Assembly (NCBI GenBank): GCA_963377175.1
Contig: CAUJNA010003494.1
Coordinates: 683,256 to 747,255, forward strand
Source of the DNA: Effrenium voratum
Lineage: Eukaryota > Sar > Dinophyceae > Suessiales > Symbiodiniaceae
Length of the DNA stretch: 64,000 bases
Direction: 5' to 3'
Every line of letters starts with the position of its first letter. The stretch's first letter is position 1. This document shows positions 21,649 through 31,379 of the stretch, in pieces. A program made the translations under genes and the position numbers. A model generated the notes under the pieces. It searched no databases, was not told where the DNA came from, and saw only the letters and a program-made list of their open reading frames with translations.

Positions 21649-22506
21649 ATGCCCATGTGCGCCTGCGTCTGTCACAGTTTGCCTCTCCCTGGTCTTTCAT
21701 CCCTTTGGGTTTGCTGTGCGTCTTGCCAAGACCGGCTGGTGCGCCGCGGCCGGGTGCCGAACGTCACTTTTGAATCCTATATAGAAAGTAGAAAGCTATC
21801 GGTCCCCAGGGCGCGACCAGCAAGAACAGCTTTGCGTCCAGCGCGCTTGGAGGCCGCACTCGCTTCGCCGCAGCGAGCACGAACCAAAGGAGTGCGCCGG
21901 CTGCCTGCTCCGCCGCGGCCGGGTGCCTAACGTCGCGTTTGAGTCCAATATGCAGCAAGGCTATCGGTCCAGAGGGAGCGGCCAGCCACAAAAGCTTCGC
22001 TTCCCGCGCTTTTCCAGGCCGCACTCGTTTGTCTACAGCGAGCGCCAACCAAAGGAGTGCGCCGGCAGCAGAAAGGAAAAGGAAAGAAAAGAAACGAAGA
22101 AGAACAAGAAAAAAGTGAAAGAAAGAAGGCTGGTAAGGTACAGGGCTGAACGGGCGAGGGCGAAAGGGAAGGGAGAAGGCTGCCACAGTCACGCTCCAAC
22201 GCTAAACGAACACTCCCCCAGCGCCTTCCCCTTGCAGGCAGGGGGGTCGGCGGATATAGGTGTGTCTCTGTTCAAGAATGCCCTGTTTGGGCAGGCCTCA
22301 ATGGGGAACCAAAGGCAAACCGCTCCCATTTTTGGGATGCGATTCCTAAAACATATCCATGAGGACACCTCTGCAAGGAACACCAAAAAACAGCACCCAT
22401 CCATTTTGGGGGGGGCCTGAAATAAGGACACATCCAAATGGGGGTTGATCAATATTCCTGGCCCCAAACTGATCATGGGTAACTTTTCCCATTTAGCTTG
22501 ACAAAA

Positions 22507-22677
22507 CCACGTTCTTGGCGGTTTTCCGGGGAACATCATGTGTTTTTAGCGGTTTTCTGGAAAAAAACCACGTTTTTGGCGGTTTTCCGGGGAAATCACG
22601 TTTTTGGCGGTTTTCCGGGAAAAATCACGTGTTTGGCGGTTTTCCGGGGACAAATCGTGTTTTTGGCGGTTTTCCCC
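22507..22677. repeat. 28-31 bp minisatellite, six units
   Basis: The core TTTTTGGCGGTTTTCCGGGG recurs six times at spacings of 28 to 31 bases, separated by AAATCACG-type spacers. Open frames encode only repeated VFGGFPG and are not considered genes. Confidence 0.85.
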
Positions 22678-22689
22678 AGCGGTCATCCG

Positions 22690-22820
22690 GTGCGAAGCAC
22701 CTTTTGATCAACCCCTCCGCTGATCCGCTCGAGGACTCTGCCGGCAGCTGCCTGCAGGCCCTCATCGCGCGCCCGTGGCCCCGGCGAAGTGGAGAGATCC
22801 CCGCGGCTCCCCTGAAAACT
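22690..22820 (+). CDS. candidate coding island
   Basis: A frame reads INPSADPLEDSAGSCLQALI and ARPWPRRSGEIPAAPLKTFF, plausible coding composition directly after the minisatellite. No clear splice sites are seen and the minus strand is also open. Product unknown. Confidence 0.3.
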
Positions 22821-23390
22821 TTCTTCGGGGAGGTCCTGGACTTTACACTTGGGAAGTAGTTTTCATAAAAAGGAGTGGTAAATGAAAGGTTTGGTGGCTG
22901 CTTTTTTTGCCAATCCACTCAGGACTTTTGGGAAGTGGCTTTCATGAAACTAGGTCCCCCAGCTAGGTGCCCTTTCTCACCCCTGTTTTGGTTGGGAGGG
23001 TTCCCCTACTAAAATAGACTACAGAAAAAAGGGTACCCTTATTCTAACCTCTCTACTGGAGGACCTAGGTTTTCATAAAAGGTTCGGTTGCTGCGTTTTT
23101 GCCAATCCACTCAGGAAGTGAGCTTAGGAACTTCCTTCCCACCCGTTTTCATGGTGTGCCACGTTTCCAAAAAGCAGGCGCCCCCCCCAAAAAAAAGAAG
23201 AAGAAGAGATCAACATGTCACTGGGGTGTTCCCTTCTATTAAAGCGCGTTATGATTTGCATGGCCGCTCTGGGATTTCTCGGGACCCCTTTTGGCCTGCG
23301 TGTGGAAGGTTTCACTAGTCTGTTCTAACATATGCCTCCAGTAGATCATCCCATCAGATGGTCCCAGTGGCATTCTTGCCATTCTTGCAG

Positions 23391-23508
23391 GCAAAGTCGA
23401 GAAGCCGCCACGGGCAGTTTTAGTTGACTGGGTTGGGATGGAGCCCTTCTACTTGTTCAATTGCACAATGGACTGGAGGCTGTCCGTTTTCAGACAAGCA
23501 CGTTTAAG
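23391..23508 (+). CDS. candidate internal exon with GC donor
   Basis: After CATTCTTGCAG a frame reads KVEKPPRAVLVDWVGMEPFY and LFNCTMDWRLSVFRQARL, ending at TTTAAG followed by GCAACG. GC donors are common in dinoflagellate introns. The aromatic and hydrophobic pattern looks like a folded domain, but I do not recognise it. Confidence 0.52.
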
Positions 23509-24247
23509 GCAACGAACCACTAAGTTGGTTCTGTCGCTGTTGTTGATATTGATGATGTTGTTGATGTTGCTTCTTGCAGTTAACAGTGGGTCAATGATAT
23601 GTTTGTGGTTCAACTACTGCTCACGGTTGTTGCTAGGTGGTGTTGCTCTTTTGCTCGTGGTTTGAGCATTGAATGGTAGTTACGCTTTTTCCACTGCCTT
23701 CTGCCCGTTTGATGGCGTGGCTTTCGCGATCAGACTTAGATGTAATTCTGCCCCACGGAAACCCATAGGTTTGTTTGGTCTTGGGTGTCACACACACTTC
23801 AAACGAAGCACTTGTTTGGTGCCCTCTTCTGACTTTAAACCCGTTTTTCCACAATAATGGTGGGCAAGGGCCAGGGCCCTTTGTTGGATTGTCTTCCAGA
23901 ACCCTCCGATTGCCCACTGCGGAAAGAGGGTAAGATGGTTCAGGAGTTAATTACTTGGTTAACCCCTTTTAAATCCCCAGTGAACCTCCTTGTAAACCCT
24001 GGTAACTACTGTGGGTGGACGAAAGCCTGCATTGCTTGGGATAGAGAGCCCCTCTAAAGTACTCGGATGAATTCCGTACCAACTGATGGAGGATTCTCTC
24101 CATCCGCAGTAGTACTACCGTGGATGGACAAAATCGTGCGCCACGTAAGCAACCCTGGAACGATTCGATTCCCTGCAAATGCCGCGGCAGAACGTTATGG
24201 GTTCAACCATGGTTTCAAGGTGGTGAGATGTCTGGATTTCGCAATCA

Positions 24248-24311
24248 CCCACAGCTGTGGACCCACAGCTGTGGACCCACAGCTGTGGACCCACAGCCAT
24301 GGACCCACAGT
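24248..24311. repeat. 14-bp palindromic tandem repeat
   Basis: Unit CCCACAGCTGTGGA repeats about four and a half times. Each unit contains the 12-base palindrome CCACAGCTGTGG, so any unit can form a hairpin. Confidence 0.9.
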
Positions 24312-24639
24312 AGGCAAAACAAAGGGTGGTTATGTGAACCGCCATTGTTGTATTGGTGCCCTCACGGCCACTCCCTGTCCGTTTCCAACAAAAGATCTAG
24401 GGGCATCTTCCCCATTCTTTCCAGGCACCCTTCTTTCTACGCAACCACCCAAAACCCTGCAGAAACAGCCGGTTTTTTGAAAAGAACGATGGTGGAACAA
24501 GAAGGGGGAATGAACCAACCCCTGGAAAAGCGGCGCCACGCCCACAGCGTTTTTTGGCACACCTTGGGATTGGAAGGAGGGTACCGGTCGACTGAGGCTC
24601 AGCTTCTGAGAGCGGCAATGAGGTGATGGTGGTCATCCA

Positions 24640-25840
24640 GCCGCGGCCTGCGAGCAGAACGTGGGCGGTTGGGTGCGTGCTGCTTTGAGGGTGCCCTTGT
24701 TGGGGTTTGTTTAAATAAAGGCCAGCAGGAATTTCCGGGATTTTGGGGGTGCTCCTATTTTGACAGAGACTCATTTTCTCAAAAGTGGACTCAGCTGGGG
24801 TGGAAGATTGAAGGGCTTCCTTTGGTTTGCCTTGGGAGCCAAGTTCCCACCGCAAAAGCTTGAAATTCTGGCTGTGTCAACCCAAGCCGCTGCCTGAACT
24901 GCCATACGAGTTGTGTAGTTACGCTTGATGGTTTTTTGGGCCGGACCCAGTGGATGGATACCCGTTTCAAGGCAAGTAGGAGACATTCCTGTAGTGTCAA
25001 AGCCTCTGACCTGCCGTGGATGGACAAAAGCCTGCACCAGTTGGTAGCAACCGCTTTCTTTGACCCTGCAAAGGTGAAGCCTTGCGCAAGTCATGACAAG
25101 ACAGGTTCAAACGTATGGCGCTTGGATGAAACATCCCAAGGAGGCTTCGGGGCATGTACATAGAGTCCGACTGTTTGCCGGGTCTAGAATTTGGGGCAAC
25201 TTGTGTGATTGGCTTGGGTGCAGGGCATACACTCACACATCCAACAGCTTGTCAGTGAGACCTACTTGCCAGCTTCTCTGATGTTCAAGGGAATCCCCTT
25301 GAAGGTGACAGAATAGACATAGGCGTGGCCCATTTGGGTTCAGCTTTTCGGCAGCCACGAGCGAGTAACAACCAGAGCCTCAACAAGAGAGAGTAAACGG
25401 GCAAGCAAAACCGGGGTTGGACTGTTTTCAGCTTTTGGGTCAGGAGGCCTTACCTCACGGGTCCCTTTCACATACTTTTAGGGAGTGGGAATCCCCCTCC
25501 ACACTTCAAAGTTCACTGTTCTTGGCAAGTGTTTTGTTGTTTTTTGTTTGGGTTCTGTTCATTTCTAGAAGGGGTCTGCAAAAAACAGTGTTTTTGCTAC
25601 AGTACCATACCAAGGGTTGTGAAGTAAAGGGTGTAACATTGATCGACTCCTTTGTTGCAGCTTTTTCGACTGATACTGATTGCCTTCGTGCAAAAAAGAG
25701 GTGGGGACTGAAGTTGATTTGGGACTCGTTGGTCATAGTCATAGTGTGTGTGTGTGTGTTTTTAAGGGTGACTCTATTTTTGCCGCGATAGGGACGCCAA
25801 AAGGAACGCCACCGTTTTGGGGGGGGTCCCCTAAAACGAG
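24640..25840. other. stretch without a confident gene
   Basis: It contains diverged repeat copies (GTGGATGGACAAAAGCCTGC at 25016; GGGTTTGTTTAAATAAAGG at 24703) and a (GT)n tract at 25746. A possible exon QVQTYGAWMKHPKEASGHVH near 25105 lacks convincing borders. Confidence 0.35.
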
Positions 25841-25850
25841 ACACACTCAG
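25792..25850 (+). repeat. family 4 repeat ending at an acceptor
   Basis: It reads GACGCCAAAAGGAACGCC, a G run, then CCCCTAAAACGAGACACACT ending CAG. That AG is the acceptor of the 25851 exon. Confidence 0.4.
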
Positions 25851-25949
25851 AAGTTTCGCTCGATTCCAGGACCTCGTGGGGTAGAAGCTATTTTCACGGA
25901 ACGGTGTTCGTTTCTCAGGATTCTACTTGATCGCGAATCATGCAGATAA
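25851..25949 (+). CDS. candidate terminal exon
   Basis: After ACACTCAG, 32 codons and TAA read KFRSIPGPRGVEAIFTERCS and FLRILLDRESCR. The IPGPRG string resembles the proline-rich hinge of cytochrome P450 proteins, but at a C-terminus this is probably coincidence. Product unknown. Confidence 0.4.
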   Translation, partial: KFRSIPGPRGVEAIFTERCSFLRILLDRESCR

Positions 25950-27689
25950 TTCTGACTTAGCACTTTGGCTGCTTCGAAAACGCCTTCTCTGGATTACTTA
26001 CACACTCGCTTGCAATCCGAACATCCAAGTTTAGATGTAAGCAAGGAGCAATAGTTGCTGTCATGTGACATGGGGCACCCTCTCCATATTGCCATCAGGA
26101 AGCGGGGGTTACGCACCAAGACTCCATATCGCTACAATCTTGGGCTTAATGGTCCCTTTTGAAGTGCTCTCGGATTCTTCATGAGGGCTGCAACAAATCC
26201 GGACCCGGCATGATACGGTTTTTACAATCTACTGCATATTTATTTTCCTCGTTCAAGCGTTTGAAACGGCGGAATAAAAATTGATCCCAGATACAGCAGG
26301 GAGCAATCCGCGCGTCTTAGACAAGTCCATCCCAAAAGGGTAGTAGCTTGTTGAATTTCTGATGCTCATCCCTTTGCGGCTAATTATTTGCTCATCCTTT
26401 TGCGGCTGTTGTTTTGGTGGTTCTTGCACCCTTTTGCCAGCTTCTTAGTTGTATCTCTGGGCTTGGACACTTTTTGGACCCTGAAAACCCCTATTTAGGG
26501 GCCCCCACTCCCATGCCATATCCAAGCGCCCCACACAAGAGATCCGTGGAGTTTTCGGAGTCCTGTACGGCACATCTCGCCTAGATCTTCCGTGTGGATC
26601 AACTTCATTCTGATGATCATCAAGCTGTGCGCTTCACACAAAGAACTCGCCGCTCTATTCGTTGTTTTTTTGTGTCCAAGCGTGCCACGGTCAACAGGCC
26701 CAGATGGGTTGGTAAAGATGCTCATCAACCCCGCCTTTCGGGATCCCTTGTTTCCAGTTGCCAGCCGACGAACTATGACTTCTGAGAGTGTGTGCGGTGC
26801 AATCAGCTTGATACAAGGCTGACTGTATGAAGTCATGAATGACGCCCGAGGTATGAGCCGCTGTTTGTTGTTTCATTTTCCACCTATTGGGGGCGTATTT
26901 TTGGGAAGCCAACGAGGGCATTGCACACGTTTGGCCGTGTTTGACATGACTCGAAGGCTCCTTCGAGTTGCACCCAATGCGAGGGTCGGCCCTCGCGTGG
27001 CGACTCAGTTGCCTGAGGATGCTGGTTGCAAAAGCGGGTCGCGAGGAAGGTGCGAGCTCACTCAAAACTGTTTTTCTGATGTCTTTGGGTTTTCAAAGCT
27101 CCCAACCTCATTCTGATCATTTAGGCCCAGAAAGGTGAACAGTCTTTTGGGGTGTACCTTGTTCTTACATTGAATTACCAAAGTATTCACCTGGAGGGTT
27201 CCATTTTTGGACTACTTTAGGGTAGACTTAAGCCCAGAGGTTCTCCTTTTGGGGAATTGCACCCCCAGGTTTAAGTCTACCTGGGGGGTAGTGCCGGAAC
27301 CCGGGTTGAGCTTTCGCATGGCCCGAAAGCCCTTTTCCCGCTTCAAGGGGTGGGATCCAACTTGTGGAACCTGACAGGGGGTCCCTGTGCAAGGAACATG
27401 TTCTTGCAGGCCCTCCTACGTCAGGTTCCATGTCAATTGGTTGGAGGGTAACCGAGACAACCAGCCCCGGGTGCACTTCAAGTTCAAACCAAAAGGAAGT
27501 TACTGGACCCTTTAGCCACTAGAAACGGAATTCACCCAATGTTTTTGGCGGCAACAGCCCATTTGCCTGGGCAGTTTGAGGGCCCAGGTTGTTGAAAGGA
27601 GGGTGGTTTGAACCCCAAGCCACCCGCAGACCCTCCACACAAACCCTTTGCTTTCCCCAAACCAGGTTTTCAACAAGGGGGGTGGATAG

Positions 27690-27804
27690 AGTCACCCTCG
27701 GCAGGTACACCTTCCTTATTTCCGGCTCGCTGGCCGTCTTGGCCTCGTTGGTGGATTCCATTATTGCCTCAGCCTCAGACCCGCGGACGCGCCGATGTCT
27801 CTGA
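27690..27804 (+). CDS. candidate terminal exon with membrane segment
   Basis: The frame reads VTLGRYTFLISGSLAVLASL then VDSIIASASDPRTRRCL and a stop. A hydrophobic span of about 20 residues suggests a membrane helix with a basic tail. The 5' border is not defined; an AG is near 27688. Product unknown. Confidence 0.4.
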
Positions 27805-27939
27805 ATCAATGTTTGGTAACGTGTCTTGAGCCACCGGGTGGTTGAAGGCCAGAAAGGGACAAGGTGCAGCTCCTGATTCTTTGCACAATGCTTGGGTAGT
27901 TTTCTTCAATACCGGGTTTTGATTGTGAGAGAAAAGCAC

Positions 27940-27962
27940 ACACACTGACACACACACACACA
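27940..27962. repeat. (CA)n microsatellite
   Basis: CACACACACTGACACACACACACACA-type tract. A poly-G run of about 13 bases follows near 28066. Confidence 0.8.
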
Positions 27963-28097
27963 TAAATTTATAAGAAACCCGCTGAGAATCTAACAGTGGA
28001 AGGTAAAGGGTGGCAGATAATCCACCTGACATGTTGGGCACCCCACAATCGACCAAGGGCCGGGCGGGGGGGGGGGGGAGGCAATAAGCTTTCGGGC

Positions 28098-28206
28098 AAC
28101 TTCCTGGACTTTAGTCACTTTTTTGGGGCTGGACCATTTTAGTGGCCAACAAAAAAAACCTACATGCATGGACTTGTTTTGCTCCAATCCACTCGATCGG
28201 AAGTGC
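28098..28206 (+). repeat. family 2 repeat
   Basis: It begins ACTTCCTGGACTTTAG, contains GGACCATTTTAGTGGCCAAC, and ends CTCCAATCCACTCGATCGG with AAGTGCG. Confidence 0.5.
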
Positions 28207-28749
28207 GCCAGTCCGAAAGCCGGTTGGGTGCGCTTTGCTTTGGGGTGCTGCGGTTTTTTTCGATTGTTTGCTCAGGGATGGATATACGTGCATGCTGTTA
28301 ACTCCCATAATTTCCATAATTGTCAGGGGGCGCCCCAATGCCAATCAGGCTAATAGTGACTAATAAGGCCGGTTTTGGGGGCTGATCGTTCCTTCGTGTG
28401 CTTTTTTTTTCTCGGGGGTCTCCTTTTTTTGTGGGACCCCTGGAATAATCATGACGAAGTTTCGTTCTAAAGTACCCCACACCCACCACTCACATCATTC
28501 AAGCTCTAGTAGAGATTGGTACCAACTGTCTAGCCCCGGCATTGAAACAACCCCCAAGGGTTCCTCTCGATTGTTGCGGGGTTCCTCGTGTCTTTTTTGG
28601 CCAACTTTCTCATGAGAGCCGTGAAAAGGACCTGCCTTCCCTTACGGCAAAAAACAAATGCAACGCCTGATAGATAGCTAGATACATGCGCACCGGCTTT
28701 GGCCGGCGGTGCCGTTTCCTGCGGCTTCGCCCTGGCCTCCCCTCGTTTT

Positions 28750-28865
28750 TGTTTTCCGGCGCCCGAATCCGCTCGGCGCCGAGGACCTGCTGGGCCAAGG
28801 AGCTTTGATGCCGGGGCCTGAACCCTTCAGGCCGGCCGATGGACTGCGACCGAACGGGAAACAAC
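28750..28865 (+). CDS. candidate coding island
   Basis: A frame reads RPNPLGAEDLLGQGALMPGP and EPFRPADGLRPNGKQQQ, of good composition. The antisense frame is also open. Borders are uncertain. Product unknown. Confidence 0.35.
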
Positions 28866-30867
28866 AACAGTTTGGGGGTTGCCACTGGTTTTTGGCAGGT
28901 GCCATTTTTGGGGCGAAAAAAGCGGAGGTGCCATTTTGGGTCAGGAAGAAAGGGAGAGCAATGAGAGCAACACGAGCTTGCCGTTTTGGGTTCCGAAGCC
29001 TATTGAGATAAACCAATTTGGAGTTCCAGGAGTTGGTGTTGGGGTCTCCAAGCGAACTGCCTTTTTAACCTGCTGGTTTTTCCTTTGTGGCTTCCATTTT
29101 TTGTTGTTGCCAGTTTCCCAAACAGTGATCACCTTTTACTTTCAGGTCCTTTGGGCAACTGAGTCCCAGCCAGATGCCCCTTTGCCTTTCTGCCGGTCTG
29201 TTATTTTGCCGTGCTGCGTGGTTGCCTTGTTCATGCCCAGCAGGGTGTTGAAATCTCGTTGATGCAACAATCATCAACAATCTGTCAGATCTGTCAGTGA
29301 CGTGACTGTGACCTGAAGTCATTGCATACCATGAATGTTTATGAGGGAACCACCTCAAAAGTGGTTGGTGGACATGACTCCCACCTACATCATGTCCACC
29401 AAAGGGGCCCTGTTAGCAAACCCTTAAACAGCCGATGTTTCTGGCGAAGTTGTATGGTTCTTGACACAGTCTGCGCGCTGAAACCCACCAGAAATCCATC
29501 ATGTTGTCTATAACAACCCCGAGGTAGGGGCTGATGAAGCGTGTTTACAGATAGGACTAACAGGGACAAACTTGGAATCACATTCCGAGTCACTGATGCA
29601 AGCGAGGTTTGCTTTGTCCTTTGTTTCAGGGGGGAGGAAATGTATGACCTTCCACAAGTGTACTTGGAGTCTCCCACTCTTTAAACATAGGGTCATTACC
29701 CAACGGCGTTGCCCCCGTGTTTATGGGTTGGAGACTCCAGTTAGACATCCTGCCCGGTTCCATCGGAAGCTGCGACATGGATTACATATTTCTAGATCTT
29801 GGCAACCTGGTAAAATGCAACTTGCGCGAGGATTTACTTGTATATAGTTAACCGAGGGAACCACCCGGCATAAAATCCAAAATGAAAATAGCTGGTTTAT
29901 CGGTTTCCTACTATATGGGTAACTGGCCACTGGTTTCATTGGTGAAGACCCAAAGTTGGGTTTTCTCCTTGCGATGAAAACCCGCTCCACTGTGTTCAGT
30001 TCCACGCACGCAACGCGCGCGATCTGGCGACGAAAGATCACTGCACAACTTCTTGGAAGCCCTCCAACCAGCGTAACGAGACCCCCAAGTGCTTCAGCAG
30101 GTCTGTTTCATACAAAGGGCTACCAAGTCTCTGAAAGTACTACGAGGTCCTAAACATATAAAATCGGATTGTGGGGTTGCTTTTCTACCAAATTGAGTCA
30201 TGGTTCTAGCAACATGTATGTATTTTGCGCCTCATATCATGGCTGGCGACCAAATCGCCCCTTCGACTTGCAAACAAATTGCTTTTCTCTAACGACCTGT
30301 TGCTTCTTCGGTGGCTTGGAGCAACTCAGGTACCCTCGCTTTTTTATGTCCGCATTCCCCTCGCATTGATAAATAGCCCATGTGAATGAGCCATATGTGT
30401 ATCCAACTCCACAATGTCACTTCATGGCTGAAAGTACAGGCTTGTTCTGGTACGTTTCTGCCAAGCCTGGTCATCCTGGCAAAACGTGTTTTCCTGATTT
30501 CGCCCCTCATTTTCCCCTCATACTCCCGCGGAATGATTTCGCCTCGCACATCCCCCCGGTTTTTTACTGGCCTCATGTTTCTACCAAGTAGTACGTACGT
30601 TTTACAGAGAAACCACCAACCAGGAACTTTGGCTTCGACCCCCAGAAGTGGTCAACTTCATGAGCATAGGTGTCCTTTTGATCGCTTAGTTTGGTTTAAA
30701 ATAGATGGGTTCCACCTGCTTGGGTTTAGCTTTCCATTCACCGGGGACACCTATCTATTTCTTTATTCAAAAGGGTCACCTATGCATTTGGGTGTGTCGA
30801 CTTTTAGGGCAACCATGGCAACCCGTTTAAAAAGCAAAAAAAACCAAAAACGGACACCTCACCCCCA

Positions 30868-30987
30868 GTGTTCGTCCTCGCTTCCGGTTCGGTTCCGAGG
30901 CTCACCAGCGCTTTGGCGCGGAAGAGCGGGCATGAGGAGTACCCGGTGGGCCGCGGGCGCCTGGAGCCGGTGGGCGCCGGGGACCCG
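30868..30987 (+). CDS. candidate internal exon
   Basis: Between CACCCCCAG and GTAAAA, 39 codons read FVLASGSVPRLTSALARKSG, HEEYPVGRGRLEPVGAGDP. The frame stays open past the donor, so a longer exon is possible. Product unknown. Confidence 0.45.
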
Positions 30988-31230
30988 GTAAAAGGCGCGC
31001 TTCGGGCGCCTTTTCGGCCCGTGGCGCGTTTCGGGATCGACTCGCCACAAGCTTCCATTGGCTGGACCTTCATTCGTTGCGTAAATTTGTGTCCCTTGGG
31101 TGTTTCGTAGCATGAATTTGCTAATCCGGCGTTTTTCGGGGGAACGGGCGCAAATTTGGATTCGAGCATTTTTGGCTATTGCGGCGGCTTCTCTCTTCTC
31201 ACATAGTTTGTTGCGCGGAAACGTGGAAAA

Positions 31231-31308
31231 AGTACCCGCAAAACGGGCATATCCGCAAAACGGGCGCAAATACCCGCAAAACGGGTGCACATACCCGCAA
31301 AACAAGCT
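31231..31308. repeat. CCGCAAAACGGG tandem repeat
   Basis: Four copies of CCCGCAAAACGGG-type units are separated by CATAT or GCAAATA. The core is an imperfect palindrome. Confidence 0.8.
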
Positions 31309-31379
31309 CAAATCCAAATCATGTAGCAATTGGTATTTGCAAGATTCTGTCCAGGCAGGTTAAGCAAACGGAGGTAGGG

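Larger units (their letters stand above)
19140..22160. repeat. composite repeat array with tRNA-like heads
   Basis: About 3 kb is built from a few modules in both orientations. The commonest is a roughly 55-bp unit containing CAGGCCGCACTCGTTTGCCC and ACAGCGAGCACCAACCAAAG, then GAGTGCGCCGGCAGC. It is forward at about 19270, 19550, 19690, 20880, 20975 and 22015, and reversed at about 20165, 20305, 20430 and 21370. Other modules are AGCTATCGGTCC plus AGAGGGAGCGGCCAGCC, and a tail rich in TAGAAAGTA. Four tRNA-Ala-like segments sit between them. Open frames through the array (up to 186 codons) are repeat shadows. The arrangement suggests nested insertion and segmental duplication of a tRNA-derived SINE. 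Confidence 0.8.

Noticed and set aside
22507..22677. CRISPR-like array
   Set aside because: Spacers are only about 10 bases and similar to each other, the unit spacing is irregular, and the genome is eukaryotic.
25851..25949. Cytochrome P450 from an IPGPRG string
   Set aside because: The motif would belong near an N-terminus, but here it lies in a short exon ending in a stop, and no other P450 motif is near.
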